From the NCBI GenBank assembly GCA_016183425.1, contig JACPEP010000001.1:78624-142623 (forward strand): a DNA stretch of 64,000 nucleotides, in the 5' to 3' direction. The notes under the pieces are model-generated. The model ran no database searches. It was not told the origin of the DNA and was given only the letters and a program-made list of their open reading frames with translations. This stretch comes from Chloroflexota bacterium (lineage in GTDB: Bacteria > Chloroflexota > Dehalococcoidia > JACPEP01). The position numbers were made by a program, and so were the translations under genes. Positions 26,424 through 34,819 of this stretch are shown here, in pieces; positions within the stretch are counted from its first letter, which is position 1, and the number at the start of each line of letters is the position of its first letter.

Positions 26424-27815
26424 ATGCCTGTGCCACGGGGCAGGAAGACCCGGGAGGCCGACCTCTTTGAGGCCCAGCGCCAGAAGCTGCTGGCCCAGGA
26501 GGCGCCCCTGGCCGCTCGCATGAGGCCCCGCACCTTCCCGGAGTTCGTGGGCCAGGAGCACCTGGTGGGGGAAGACAGGGTGCTGCGCCGCGCCATCGAG
26601 GGGGACCAGCTTCCCTCTGTTATCCTCTGGGGGCCGCCAGGCACGGGCAAGACCACTCTGGCCCAGATCATCGCCCACACCACCCGCTCCCACTTCAGCC
26701 CGGTGAGCGCCGTCACCGCAGGCGTAGCCGACCTGCGCCGCATCATCGAGGAAGCTACCCAGCGCCGCGCCCTCTACGGACAGCGCACCATCCTCTTCAT
26801 CGACGAGATTCATCGCTTCAATAAGGCCCAGCAGGATGTCGTCCTGCCCCACGTGGAGGAGGGCACGGTAACCCTCATTGGAGCCACCACGGAGAATCCC
26901 TCCTTCGAGGTTATCGCTCCCCTCCTCTCCCGCTGTCGCGTCTTCACCCTGAATCTCCTCACCGGCCCCCAGGTAGATGCCATAATCCAGCGCGCCTTAG
27001 AGGACACGGAGCGGGGGCTGGGTGGCCTGGGGGTGGAGTTGGACGCCCAGGCGCGAAAACACCTCATCGTCATGTGTAATGGCGATGCCCGGGTGGCTCT
27101 TAACGCCCTTGAGTTGGCCGCCTTCGCCACTCCTCCCGACCTCCAGGGAAAGCGCCTGATAACCCTGGCCACCATCGAGGACGCCCTCCAGCACCGCGCC
27201 ATCATGTACGACAAAGGGGGCGAGCAGCACTACGACATAATCTCCGCCTACATTAAGTCGGTGCGCGGCTCCGACCCTCACGCCGCCATCTACTGGCTGG
27301 CCAGGATGTTGGAAGGGGGAGAGGACCCCCTTTTCATCGCCCGGCGAATGGTCATCCTGGCGGCGGAGGATGTGGGGCTGGGCGACCCCCAGGCCTTAGT
27401 AGTGGCCGTGGCTGCCCAGCAGGCGGTGCACTTCATTGGCATGCCAGAGGGCTATCTGCCCCTGGCCGAAGCCACCATCTATCTGGCCACCGCCCCCAAG
27501 AGCAACTCCGCCCTCACCGCCTACGGGCGGGCCCTGGAGGACGTGAAGAATACCCGCAATGACCCCGTGCCCTTTCATCTGCGCAATGCCCCTACATCTT
27601 TGATGCGTGCCCTGGGTTATCACGAGGGATACAAGTACGCCCATGCCTACCCCGGCCACCACGTGGAGCAGCAGTATCTTCCCCATCCTCTCCAGGGGAA
27701 GACCTACTACGTTCCGGGCGACCAGGGTTTTGAGCGGCAAGTGGCCGAGCGGTTACAGCGATGGTACGAGGAAGGCAAGTCCTCCTCCCCCAGAAAAAGC
27801 GACCCCGACCAATAG
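26424..27815 (+). CDS. rarA: Replication-associated recombination protein A (AAA+ ATPase)
   Basis: 463 residues. Walker A WGPPGTGKTTLAQII is at 69-83, Walker B ILFIDEIHRFNKAQQD near 123-138, and sensor 1 IGATTENPSFEV follows. The C-terminal MgsA region contains DPHAAIYWLARMLEGGEDP, IARRMVILAAEDVGLGDP and PRHVEQQYLP-like GHHVEQQYLPHPLQGKTYY. This full-length pattern is RarA/MgsA, which acts with SSB and RecA at stalled forks. It starts 3 bases after the TPR gene stop, so transcription is shared. Confidence 0.95.
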   Translation: MPVPRGRKTREADLFEAQRQKLLAQEAPLAARMRPRTFPEFVGQEHLVGEDRVLRRAIEGDQLPSVILWGPPGTGKTTLAQIIAHTTRSHFSPVSAVTAGVADLRRIIEEATQRRALYGQRTILFIDEIHRFNKAQQDVVLPHVEEGTVTLIGATTENPSFEVIAPLLSRCRVFTLNLLTGPQVDAIIQRALEDTERGLGGLGVELDAQARKHLIVMCNGDARVALNALELAAFATPPDLQGKRLITLATIEDALQHRAIMYDKGGEQHYDIISAYIKSVRGSDPHAAIYWLARMLEGGEDPLFIARRMVILAAEDVGLGDPQALVVAVAAQQAVHFIGMPEGYLPLAEATIYLATAPKSNSALTAYGRALEDVKNTRNDPVPFHLRNAPTSLMRALGYHEGYKYAHAYPGHHVEQQYLPHPLQGKTYYVPGDQGFERQVAERLQRWYEEGKSSSPRKSDPDQ

Positions 27816-27837
27816 CCCACAGGCTTTGTTGACCTTT

Positions 27838-27867
27838 GTAGTCGGGGGCGTCCCCGACGCCGACTAC
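27838..27867 (+). terminator. Hairpin downstream of rarA
   Basis: An 8-bp outer stem GTAGTCGG/CCGACTAC (27838-27845 / 27860-27867) with an inner alternative GTCGGGG/CCCCGAC stem, followed by an A/T-rich tract. It lies 22 bases after the rarA stop. Confidence 0.6.
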
Positions 27868-27897
27868 AATATCAAAATTAATAAGATGTACCTTTAG

Positions 27898-27921
27898 TGG
27901 CGAGCCGGGGGCGGCTCGCCA
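27898..27921 (+). terminator. Second hairpin before the mini ribosomal-type gene
   Basis: A 9-bp stem TGGCGAGCC/GGCTCGCCA with a GGGGGC loop. There is no U tract. It is similar in sequence style to hairpins at 50206-50229 and 56720-56745. Confidence 0.5.
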
Positions 27922-27923
27922 CG

Positions 27924-27952
27924 TTGACAAGGATGGGAGGCAGTGATATTCT
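27924..27952 (+). promoter_or_regulatory. Promoter of the 35-residue basic ORF (near-leaderless)
   Basis: TTGACA (27924-27929), 17-base spacer, TATTCT (27947-27952). The ATG at 27961 is 8 bases beyond the -10. Confidence 0.6.
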
Positions 27953-27960
27953 CAGGAGCG

Positions 27961-28068
27961 ATGAACAAAAGGAAACGGGTGGCCATCTCAAAGCATCGGG
28001 GCAAGAGAAAGAAGTTGGAGGAGAAACGGCGGCAAAAGCCTCCCCACTTCCCATCCCCATCATCCTAG
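27961..28068 (+). CDS. 35-residue basic protein, bS22/AURKAIP1-COX24-like
   Basis: 35 residues. The N-terminal 25, MNKRKRVAISKHRGKRKKLE..., are almost all Lys/Arg with a SKHRxKRKKL core. This is the pattern of the AURKAIP1/COX24 domain (PF08213) and of the tiny actinobacterial ribosomal protein bS22 (KKKHRKLLRKTR type). If so it would bind 16S rRNA in the small subunit. A well-formed promoter sits right before it, and AGGAG lies only 2 bases from the ATG. Too short for a sure call, but the promoter, motif and stop agree. Confidence 0.55.
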   Translation: MNKRKRVAISKHRGKRKKLEEKRRQKPPHFPSPSS

Positions 28069-28141
28069 GTATCTCGTACTATCAACCCGGTCGTCGGAGT
28101 CGTTCAGCTACTCAGGGTGGTCTATTTTCTTTTGATTTAGG

Positions 28142-29710
28142 ATGAACCTAGGACGGGGATCCGGGACGCTGGGCGGGGCGGCGCTGGTGGTGGGGCTGGG
28201 GTTTGTGGGCAGCCGGCTCTTGGGCGTGGTGCGCAATATGGTCATTAGCGGGCTCTTCGGCACCGGCCCGGAGTTGGACGCCTACTTCGCGGCCTTTCGT
28301 CTACCAGACATCGTCTTTCAACTGTTGGCGGGGGCGGCCCTGGCCAGCGCCTTTATCCCTACTCTTTCCAGCTATTTCTCTACTCGAGGGCCCGAGGAAG
28401 GGTGGCGGCTGGCCAGCGCTATCCTCAACCTCACTTTCCTGGCCACGCTGGTCATCTGTGGGTTGGCGTACCTCCTTGCCCCCTGGTTGGTACCCCTGAC
28501 TGTGCCTGGCTTCTCACCTGCCCAGAAGGAGTTGACGGTGGCACTGACGCGCGTCATGCTCCTTTCTCCCCTTCTTTTTAGCGTCAGTGGCATAGTTAGC
28601 GGTATTCTCCATGTTAGGTATCACTTCCTGCTGCCGGCGGTGGCCCCCATGGTATACAACCTGTCCATTATCGCCGGGGGTTGGCTTCTGGCCCGGCCCC
28701 TGGGGGTGGGGAGCCTGGCCGTAGGAGTGGTGGTGGGTTCCGCTCTTTACCTCTTGGTTCAGGTGCCCGCTTTGCTCAAAATGGGCATGGTGTATCGTCC
28801 GCTGCTTTCCACCTCGCATCCTGGAGTGAGGGAGGTGGGTCGGCTGATGTTGCCCCGGGTTCTGGGGCTGGCCGCGGTGCAGGTGAATTTTCTGATAACC
28901 ACCATTTTTGCCTCCGGCCTGGCTTCCGGCAGCCTGGCGGCTTTGAGCTACGCCTGGGCGCTGATGATGATGCCCCTGGGTGTCTTCGGGATGTCCATCT
29001 CCACCGCCGTTTTCCCCCGGTTGGCGGAGCAGGCGGCCGTGGAGGGGCGGGAGGTGGTGGGGAGCACGGTGGCCGCCAGCCTTCGCCTTATAATCTTCTT
29101 CAGCCTGCCAGCAAGCATCGGCCTCCTTCTGTTGCGGGAGCCGGTGGTAGCCCTTCTCTTCCAGAGGGGGCTCTTTGGGGCCCAGTCCACCCAGGCCACT
29201 GCCTGGGCCCTTCTTTTCTACAGCCTCGGGCTCTTTGGCCACTCGATGTTGGAGATACTCACCCGAGGCTTTTATGCTCTTAAGGATACCGCTACTCCGC
29301 TGGCCTTGGCGGCGGTATCCATGGTCGTCAACTTGGCCCTGGCTTTGACTTTGATGCCCCTTCTAAGTCACGGCGGTCTGGCCCTGAGCCTGTCATTGGC
29401 AACTATCATGGAAGCCTTTCTCTCCCTGTATCTTTTGCAGCGGCGCCTGGTGGGGTTGGTGGATCGCCGTCTAATGACCTCAGTTGCCCGAAGCGGTGTC
29501 GCTTCCGGTGCCATGGCCCTGGTCTTACTGGCTTTGCTGCAGGGGAGACCTGGGGGGTGGCCAGTGCCCGGCGATGCTCTCCTGCTGGTGGCGATAGGAG
29601 TATCTGTGGGGAGTATTATCTACCTGGTCACCACCTACATCGCCGGCAGCGAGGAGCTGAGAGTTGTGCAGGCCAAAGTGATGGCCCGGTGGCTCCAGGT
29701 TTCCAATTAG
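28142..29710 (+). CDS. murJ: Lipid II flippase MurJ (MviN)
   Basis: 522 residues with about 14 transmembrane helices. Family motifs include GSRLLGVVRNMVISGLFGTGPELDAYFAAFRLPD, GAALASAFIPTLSSYF, LSYAWALMMMPLGVFGMSISTAVFPRLAE and GFYALKDTATPLALAAVS. This is the MOP-superfamily MurJ signature. It moves undecaprenyl-diphosphate-linked peptidoglycan precursor across the membrane. The gene follows the 35-residue ORF by 73 bases. A MurJ implies a peptidoglycan wall or a related lipid-linked polymer, which separates this organism from wall-less Dehalococcoides. Confidence 0.93.
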   Translation: MNLGRGSGTLGGAALVVGLGFVGSRLLGVVRNMVISGLFGTGPELDAYFAAFRLPDIVFQLLAGAALASAFIPTLSSYFSTRGPEEGWRLASAILNLTFLATLVICGLAYLLAPWLVPLTVPGFSPAQKELTVALTRVMLLSPLLFSVSGIVSGILHVRYHFLLPAVAPMVYNLSIIAGGWLLARPLGVGSLAVGVVVGSALYLLVQVPALLKMGMVYRPLLSTSHPGVREVGRLMLPRVLGLAAVQVNFLITTIFASGLASGSLAALSYAWALMMMPLGVFGMSISTAVFPRLAEQAAVEGREVVGSTVAASLRLIIFFSLPASIGLLLLREPVVALLFQRGLFGAQSTQATAWALLFYSLGLFGHSMLEILTRGFYALKDTATPLALAAVSMVVNLALALTLMPLLSHGGLALSLSLATIMEAFLSLYLLQRRLVGLVDRRLMTSVARSGVASGAMALVLLALLQGRPGGWPVPGDALLLVAIGVSVGSIIYLVTTYIAGSEELRVVQAKVMARWLQVSN

Positions 29711-29833
29711 CCCAACATTAGGGTATAATTACCTGTAGACCTTTAGATACTGTCTCTTTTTGTGAGCCCAATATTAGTTCTTGTACTACTGTATCTCGAG
29801 GGATAATTGGGGTGGGGAAGGAGTGTCAGGAAT

Positions 29834-31057
29834 ATGCCCAAAATTCACTTCATCGATGTCACCAATCGGGACGGGGTGCAAACGGCTCGCATCTCCCTGG
29901 CAAAGTTGCAGAAGAGCCTGGTCAACCTGTATCTGGCGGAGATGGGGGTCTATCAGTCGGAATTCGGCTTCCCCTTTTTGAAGCACGAGTACAATTATAT
30001 GAGGGCCAACCTGGAGTTGGCGGCTTTAGGGGCCATGGGCTCCATGAAATTGGGGGGTTGGTGCCGAGCGATAACCAGAGACGTGGAGGCTGCCCTCCCC
30101 TTAGGAGTGAAGCACCTGAACCTCTCCATCTCCACCTCAGACCAGATGATAACCCACAAGTTCCAGGGAAAGCTGGATAGGAGTCGGGTGGTTCAGGAGA
30201 TGATAGAAGCAGTAGCCTGTGCTCGAGAGGGCGGGATCGAAACTATCGGCGTCAACGCCGAGGATGCCTCTCGCACCGACATGGGCTATCTCATCGAGTT
30301 CGCTCAAGCGGCTCGGACGGCGGGGGCGCACCGTATACGCTACTGCGACACCGTGGGCGGCGATACCCCCATGACTGCTTATTCCCGAGTTAAGACTTTG
30401 GCACAGGGTGTTAAGTTGCCAGTAGAGCTACACTGTCACGGCGACCTGGGGATGGCGGTAGCCAATTCCGTGGTGGGAGCTTTGGGTGCCCTGGATGCCG
30501 GTGTGGACGCCTATATCAATACCACAGTGAACGGCATCGGGGAGAGGGCGGGGCAGGCCGACTTATTAAGCTGTATTCTGGCCATCAAGTTCGGCGCTGG
30601 TATGGAGTCCTATCCCATTGGCGACCCCATCAACCTTAAAACGGCCGCCAAGCTGGCTCGCTACGTATCCTCTGCCTTCGGTATCCCCATCCCCATCAAC
30701 CAGGCGGGAGTGGGGGCTAATGCCTTCGCCCACGAATCGGGTATCCATGCCGATGGTGCCCTCAAGGATCGTCGCAACTACGAGCTCTACGATTATCAGT
30801 TGCTGGGCATCGCCGAGGAGGAGATTACGGATACGGGGCGGGTCATCACCACTGGGGAGTACGGCGGCATGGCCGGGTTAAAATATGTCTACAGTCGCCT
30901 GGGGATGACCTTTTCCAACGATGAAACGGCGCAAGATATCTTGGAGTTGGTGCAATACGCCAATGCCCATACCCAGTTGCCCCTGACCGATGACGAGCTG
31001 CGCTTCATTGCCCGCTACCCGGAGCAAGTAAGAAAGATCCTCACCATAACCCCCTAA
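29834..31057 (+). CDS. Re-citrate synthase / isopropylmalate-homocitrate synthase family
   Basis: 407 residues from the ATG at 29834; a TTG at 29807 is in frame, but GAAGGAG lies about 10 bases before the ATG. HMGL-like TIM barrel: FIDVTNRDGVQT with the metal/base Arg-Asp, ELHCHGDLGMAVAN with the HxH metal ligands, and NTTVNGIGERAGQADL. The N-terminal segment SEFGFPFLKHEYNYMRANLE and lack of a LeuA regulatory domain recall Re-citrate synthase, which replaces Si-citrate synthase in Dehalococcoides and some anaerobes. Homocitrate or isopropylmalate synthase are alternatives. No leu or nif genes are nearby. Confidence 0.8.
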   Translation: MPKIHFIDVTNRDGVQTARISLAKLQKSLVNLYLAEMGVYQSEFGFPFLKHEYNYMRANLELAALGAMGSMKLGGWCRAITRDVEAALPLGVKHLNLSISTSDQMITHKFQGKLDRSRVVQEMIEAVACAREGGIETIGVNAEDASRTDMGYLIEFAQAARTAGAHRIRYCDTVGGDTPMTAYSRVKTLAQGVKLPVELHCHGDLGMAVANSVVGALGALDAGVDAYINTTVNGIGERAGQADLLSCILAIKFGAGMESYPIGDPINLKTAAKLARYVSSAFGIPIPINQAGVGANAFAHESGIHADGALKDRRNYELYDYQLLGIAEEEITDTGRVITTGEYGGMAGLKYVYSRLGMTFSNDETAQDILELVQYANAHTQLPLTDDELRFIARYPEQVRKILTITP

Positions 31058-31112
31058 GGGAAAGTTACACCGATTTTAACCCCAAATCACACCTTACTAG
31101 GGGAAAAGTATC

Positions 31113-31141
31113 TTGATTCGGGGAACAGGAAAATGTAAACT
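31113..31141 (+). promoter_or_regulatory. Promoter of the subtilase gene
   Basis: TTGATT (31113-31118), 17-base spacer, TAAACT (31136-31141). GGGGGTGAG precedes the ATG at 31168. Confidence 0.6.
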
Positions 31142-31167
31142 AATATGATGACATAAGGGGGTGAGTC

Positions 31168-32457
31168 ATGTACAAATGGCATTATTCGGTAGGCGCATTC
31201 ATAATAGCGGTGGTTTTGCTTCTTGGTACTACGGCAACCCAGGGTTACGCTGGGCCAAGCTCGGAGGGGAACGGGAGCCAGAAGCCACCCCGTAAGATCT
31301 TAGTCTTTCAGGGATCGTTCCGCGACAGGGCTGCTCAAGATGCTCTTCTGGCTAGTTTGGGCGCAGTAAAGATAAAGGACCTGAGCATCATTAACGGCAA
31401 GGCGGTATACCTTCCCCTTAAGGCAGAGCTTGCCCTTAGATCACGGCCCGAGGTGTTGCGTATCGAGGACGATGCCTTCATCCAGGCTTTGCCGGAAGCT
31501 CAAGGAGCGAAGGGTCAGCCAGGCAAGCCGGCGCCCGCCCCCCAGCCTGTGGAGTCTCTGCCTTGGGGCGTGAACCGGATCGATGCCGACCTGGTGTGGC
31601 CGACAGGGAACACGGGGGCCGGTGTTAAGGTATCCACTCTGGATACGGGCATCGATCTAAACCATCCCGACCTGGTGGCCAATATTAAGGGAAGTGTGAA
31701 CGTCATAAACCCCAATAAAAGTGCTATGGATGATAACGGCCACGGCACCCATGTGGCGGGGACTATTGCGGCGGTGGACAACGACATAGGGGTCATCGGA
31801 GTCGGCCCGGACACCTACCTCTACGCCGTGAAATGGCTGGACCGGAACGGTTTTGGTTTCCTGTCTGACTTCATCGAGGCTGTCCAATGGTCCCGGGATA
31901 ACGGGATGCAGGTAGTCAACATGAGTGTGGGCTGGAGCAGCGACTACCAGTCTATACATGACGCTCTTATAGCAGCTTACAACTCTGGGTTAGTGTTGGT
32001 AGCCGCCGCTGGCAACAGTGGCCCTGGTGACAACACGGTGGGCTACCCCGCCAAGTATGCCGAGGTCATCGCCGTGGCTGCCACCTGCCAGAGCGGCGGC
32101 GATGTCAATGGCTGGTGTTCCGGGGTGGATAGCGTGGCCTCTTTCTCCAGCCGTGGCCCTGATGTGGAGTTGGCTGCCCCCGGTGCTTACGTGCCTTCGA
32201 CCTGGAAGGGCGGTGGCTACAATACAATTTCGGGCACCAGCATGGCGACGCCCCACGTTGTGGGCGCGGCAGCCCTGGTCATCAAGTCGGGCCTATTGAC
32301 TGACCTGAACGGCGACGGCAAAATCGATAATGTAGACGTTCGACTCAGGCTTCAAAGCACGTCCGATGACCTGGGGGCTGCTGGCAGGGACAACGCTTAC
32401 GGCTACGGCCTGGTGGATGCTCAAGAGGCGGCCACCGGGGTGCAGACGCTGCCTTAG
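31168..32457 (+). CDS. Secreted subtilisin-like serine protease (S8) with I9-type propeptide
   Basis: 429 residues. A signal peptide (1 to about 28) is followed by an inhibitor-I9-like propeptide (about 43-110), a Pro/Ala linker and a peptidase S8 domain. The catalytic triad is Asp159 (STLDTGID), His192 (NGHGTHVAGT) and Ser358 (SGTSMATPHV); the oxyanion Asn is 283 (AAGNSG). Two Cys in CQSGGDVNGWC may form a disulfide. Near the C-terminus DLNGDGKIDNVDVRL is a dockerin/EF-hand-like calcium loop. It is a single-gene transcript with its own promoter and terminator. Extracellular protein degradation would feed the peptide-type binding proteins encoded at 10-17 kb; that link is inference. Confidence 0.95.
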   Translation: MYKWHYSVGAFIIAVVLLLGTTATQGYAGPSSEGNGSQKPPRKILVFQGSFRDRAAQDALLASLGAVKIKDLSIINGKAVYLPLKAELALRSRPEVLRIEDDAFIQALPEAQGAKGQPGKPAPAPQPVESLPWGVNRIDADLVWPTGNTGAGVKVSTLDTGIDLNHPDLVANIKGSVNVINPNKSAMDDNGHGTHVAGTIAAVDNDIGVIGVGPDTYLYAVKWLDRNGFGFLSDFIEAVQWSRDNGMQVVNMSVGWSSDYQSIHDALIAAYNSGLVLVAAAGNSGPGDNTVGYPAKYAEVIAVAATCQSGGDVNGWCSGVDSVASFSSRGPDVELAAPGAYVPSTWKGGGYNTISGTSMATPHVVGAAALVIKSGLLTDLNGDGKIDNVDVRLRLQSTSDDLGAAGRDNAYGYGLVDAQEAATGVQTLP

Positions 32458-32474
32458 CATCGATAAGTTCGACG

Positions 32475-32508
32475 AAAAGTGCCTCAGCCTCAAGGCTGAG
32501 GCACTTTT
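32475..32508 (+). terminator. Rho-independent terminator after the subtilase
   Basis: A 15-bp stem AAAAGTGCCTCAGCC / GGCTGAGGCACTTTT with loop TCAA and a T run. Confidence 0.9.
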
Positions 32509-32588
32509 GTGATATATTATAAACGACCAACCTGGTATATACACAAAGGGAGACGGCCACTAACGAGACCCGGAGGGAGGAAAATGTA

Positions 32589-33515
32589 GTGAAGGCGAAA
32601 GTGCCGCTATCGGTGCTGGCCGTTGTCGCCCTGCTGCTCATCGCCTGCGCCGCCGCGGCGACTCCCACATCGACGCCGGTTCCTTCTCGCGCTACGCCAC
32701 GGCCCGCCGCAACTCCGGCTCTGGTACCGCCAACGGCGACCCCGACCAAGACACCGCCGGAAACGGCCGGGCCAAAAATCCAGGAAATCAAGAATCGAGG
32801 TATGCTCATCATCAGTGTCAAAAAGGAAGAATCACCTACGGGCCAGCACAGGGATGTGGCCCACTTTCAGAAGCGAGACTTTGAAATCAGCCTGGCTAAG
32901 GCCATCGCCAAGACGCTGCTGGGTGATGAAAATAAAGTCGAGGTGAAGATGTACCCCCTGGCTGACCGTGTCCCAGCGGTGGAGCGAAATGAGGTTGACC
33001 TGGCCATTTCCGCAATCAGCATCTCTGAAGAGCTAAAAAAGATAGTAAACTTCTCTGACCCCTACGCCTGGGAAGGTTTGACCCTGATGGCAAGGAAGGG
33101 TGCCGGCATTACAGGCCTGGAGGGTCTAAAGGGGCAGACAGTGGCAGCCACGACCGAGGGAGGGCGCTATTTTGGAAACGATATCGAGAGGATTGCCCAG
33201 GAAAGAGGGCTGGCGATTACCGCTAAGTCCTATGGCGATTTTGAGGAGGCAGCCTCCGCAGTGGAGACCGGCCAAGCCCGGGCAGTGATCCACAGAAGCA
33301 TCGACATCTTGGTCTATATGGCCCAGAAACCAGGTGTCTTTGAGACAGTTGGGGGTACTCTTAGCCGTGAGGAATATGGCATCGCCATCAAAAAAGGTAA
33401 CGACGACCTCCTTAGATTGGTCAACTCAGTGATTAGCGAGCTAAAGAAATCCGGAGAGATCAAGCAGCTTGCCGAGAGGGCAAAGTTTCCTGCTCAGCAC
33501 ATAGCCTTGCCTTGA
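32589..33515 (+). CDS. Family-3 solute-binding lipoprotein (amino-acid type)
   Basis: 308 residues from a GTG, with GGGAGGAAAA upstream. The lipobox is LLLIAC (Cys near residue 20), then a Thr/Pro/Ala linker to about residue 60. The mature part is a PBPb/SBP_bac_3 domain (IKNRGMLIISVKKEE, LSKAIAKTLLG-like LAKAIAKTLLG, VDLAISAISISEELKKIVNFSDPY, GLKGQTVAATTEGGR). Such proteins bind polar amino acids for an ABC importer, or act as sensors. No permease or ATPase gene follows, so it is another orphan binding protein. Confidence 0.88.
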   Translation: MKAKVPLSVLAVVALLLIACAAAATPTSTPVPSRATPRPAATPALVPPTATPTKTPPETAGPKIQEIKNRGMLIISVKKEESPTGQHRDVAHFQKRDFEISLAKAIAKTLLGDENKVEVKMYPLADRVPAVERNEVDLAISAISISEELKKIVNFSDPYAWEGLTLMARKGAGITGLEGLKGQTVAATTEGGRYFGNDIERIAQERGLAITAKSYGDFEEAASAVETGQARAVIHRSIDILVYMAQKPGVFETVGGTLSREEYGIAIKKGNDDLLRLVNSVISELKKSGEIKQLAERAKFPAQHIALP

Positions 33516-33553
33516 TTCTCAAGGCAAGGGATCTTTGAAATGGGTCATTGGGG

Positions 33554-34807
33554 ATGATATCTAGCGGGTTGCTGGATCCTGGCCGCTGCCATCGCTGTGG
33601 CTTTTGCCTTCCGGTGTGCCCCACTTACCGCGACACCGGCATCGAAACTCAGTCGCCCCGAGGTCGGGTGGCCCTCATAAAAGCTGCCGTGTCCGGCACC
33701 CTGGCCCTGAGCCGGAACCTGCAAGAGCAGCTATACCATTGTCTGGACTGCCGGGCCTGCGAGACGGTGTGCCCGGCCGGGGTGAGGATAGGCGCCGCAG
33801 TTACCCTTATCAGGTCCTGTCTGGACGAAAGATTTCCCCGTTCTCTTTTTATGACCCTATTATTAAAGCAGTTGTGGCCCTATCATGGGTGGTGGGAACT
33901 GGCCAGTCGATTGCTCCATGGGTATCAAAGTTGGAGCTCGGTGGGGAATCCCTGGCATCGGTGGTTGCTTTCTCGCCTCCCCGTTCCAGTGGCGATCCTA
34001 GAGCAGCTTTTACCTACCTCCAATGGGCGGCCCCTGCGGACACACATTGATGAGGTGCTGCCCGCCCGAGGAAAAGAAAAACAGCGGGTAGGGTTCTTTC
34101 TGGGATGTGTCATGAACGCCTTTTTCCCTCAGGTGAGCCTGGCTACTATCCAGGTGCTGGCGGAGAACGGATGCCAGGTGGTCATTCCCAAGGATGTCCG
34201 TTGCTGTGGCGCACCTCACCACTCCCTGGGGGACTTCGACACGCTCAAGAAGGTAGCCAGGCACAACATAGCCCTTTTCCGAAAATCGGGGGTGTCGACG
34301 GTGATAACGGACTGCGCCGCCTGCGGGGCAATGCTCAAGGAGTATGGCGAATTACTGCCTGATGAGGGGGAGGAATTCAGCACTTCCGTGTGTGACATAA
34401 GCGAGTTCTTGACCCAGATGGAGCTAAGGCCTTTCACCGTCGCCGTTCCGGGACGCTTCACCTATCACGACCCCTGTCACTTGGTTCACGCCCAAGGGGT
34501 GGCCCGGCAGCCGAGACAGCTTTTGCAGGCCATACCAGGCCTGGAGTTGGTGGAGATGGCGGAGGCGGAGGCCTGCTGTGGCAGCGCTGGTATATACAAC
34601 CTAACCCACCCTTCCCGGGCCGCCAATGTCCTGGATCGCAAGATGAGTAATATCGCCGCCAGCGGGGCGGCGGGAGTGGTGACGGCTAACCCTGGTTGCC
34701 TTATGCAGTTGGCCTGGGGCACGAAGCGAACCCGTCAGGCGAAGTCGCTGTGGCATATCTCTCAGCTATTGGCGCAAGCTTATGGCCTCCCTCCAAAGGC
34801 TGAGTGA
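33554..34807 (+). CDS. GlcF-like (Fe-S)-binding protein with two CCG domains
   Basis: 417 residues. Two 4Fe-4S ferredoxin motifs are RCHRCGFCLPVCP (Cys12, 15, 18, 22) and HCLDCRACETVCP (63, 66, 69, 73). Two CCG (cysteine-rich) domains contain DVRCCGAPHHSLG and EACCGSAGIYNL, the architecture of glycolate/lactate oxidase Fe-S subunits GlcF/LldE and HdrD-like proteins. No FAD oxidase partner (GlcD) is adjacent, so the electron donor must come from elsewhere. An in-frame TTG at 33548 is an alternative start. Confidence 0.9.
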   Translation: MISSGLLDPGRCHRCGFCLPVCPTYRDTGIETQSPRGRVALIKAAVSGTLALSRNLQEQLYHCLDCRACETVCPAGVRIGAAVTLIRSCLDERFPRSLFMTLLLKQLWPYHGWWELASRLLHGYQSWSSVGNPWHRWLLSRLPVPVAILEQLLPTSNGRPLRTHIDEVLPARGKEKQRVGFFLGCVMNAFFPQVSLATIQVLAENGCQVVIPKDVRCCGAPHHSLGDFDTLKKVARHNIALFRKSGVSTVITDCAACGAMLKEYGELLPDEGEEFSTSVCDISEFLTQMELRPFTVAVPGRFTYHDPCHLVHAQGVARQPRQLLQAIPGLELVEMAEAEACCGSAGIYNLTHPSRAANVLDRKMSNIAASGAAGVVTANPGCLMQLAWGTKRTRQAKSLWHISQLLAQAYGLPPKAE

Positions 34808-34819
34808 CGGGGCGGGTCG

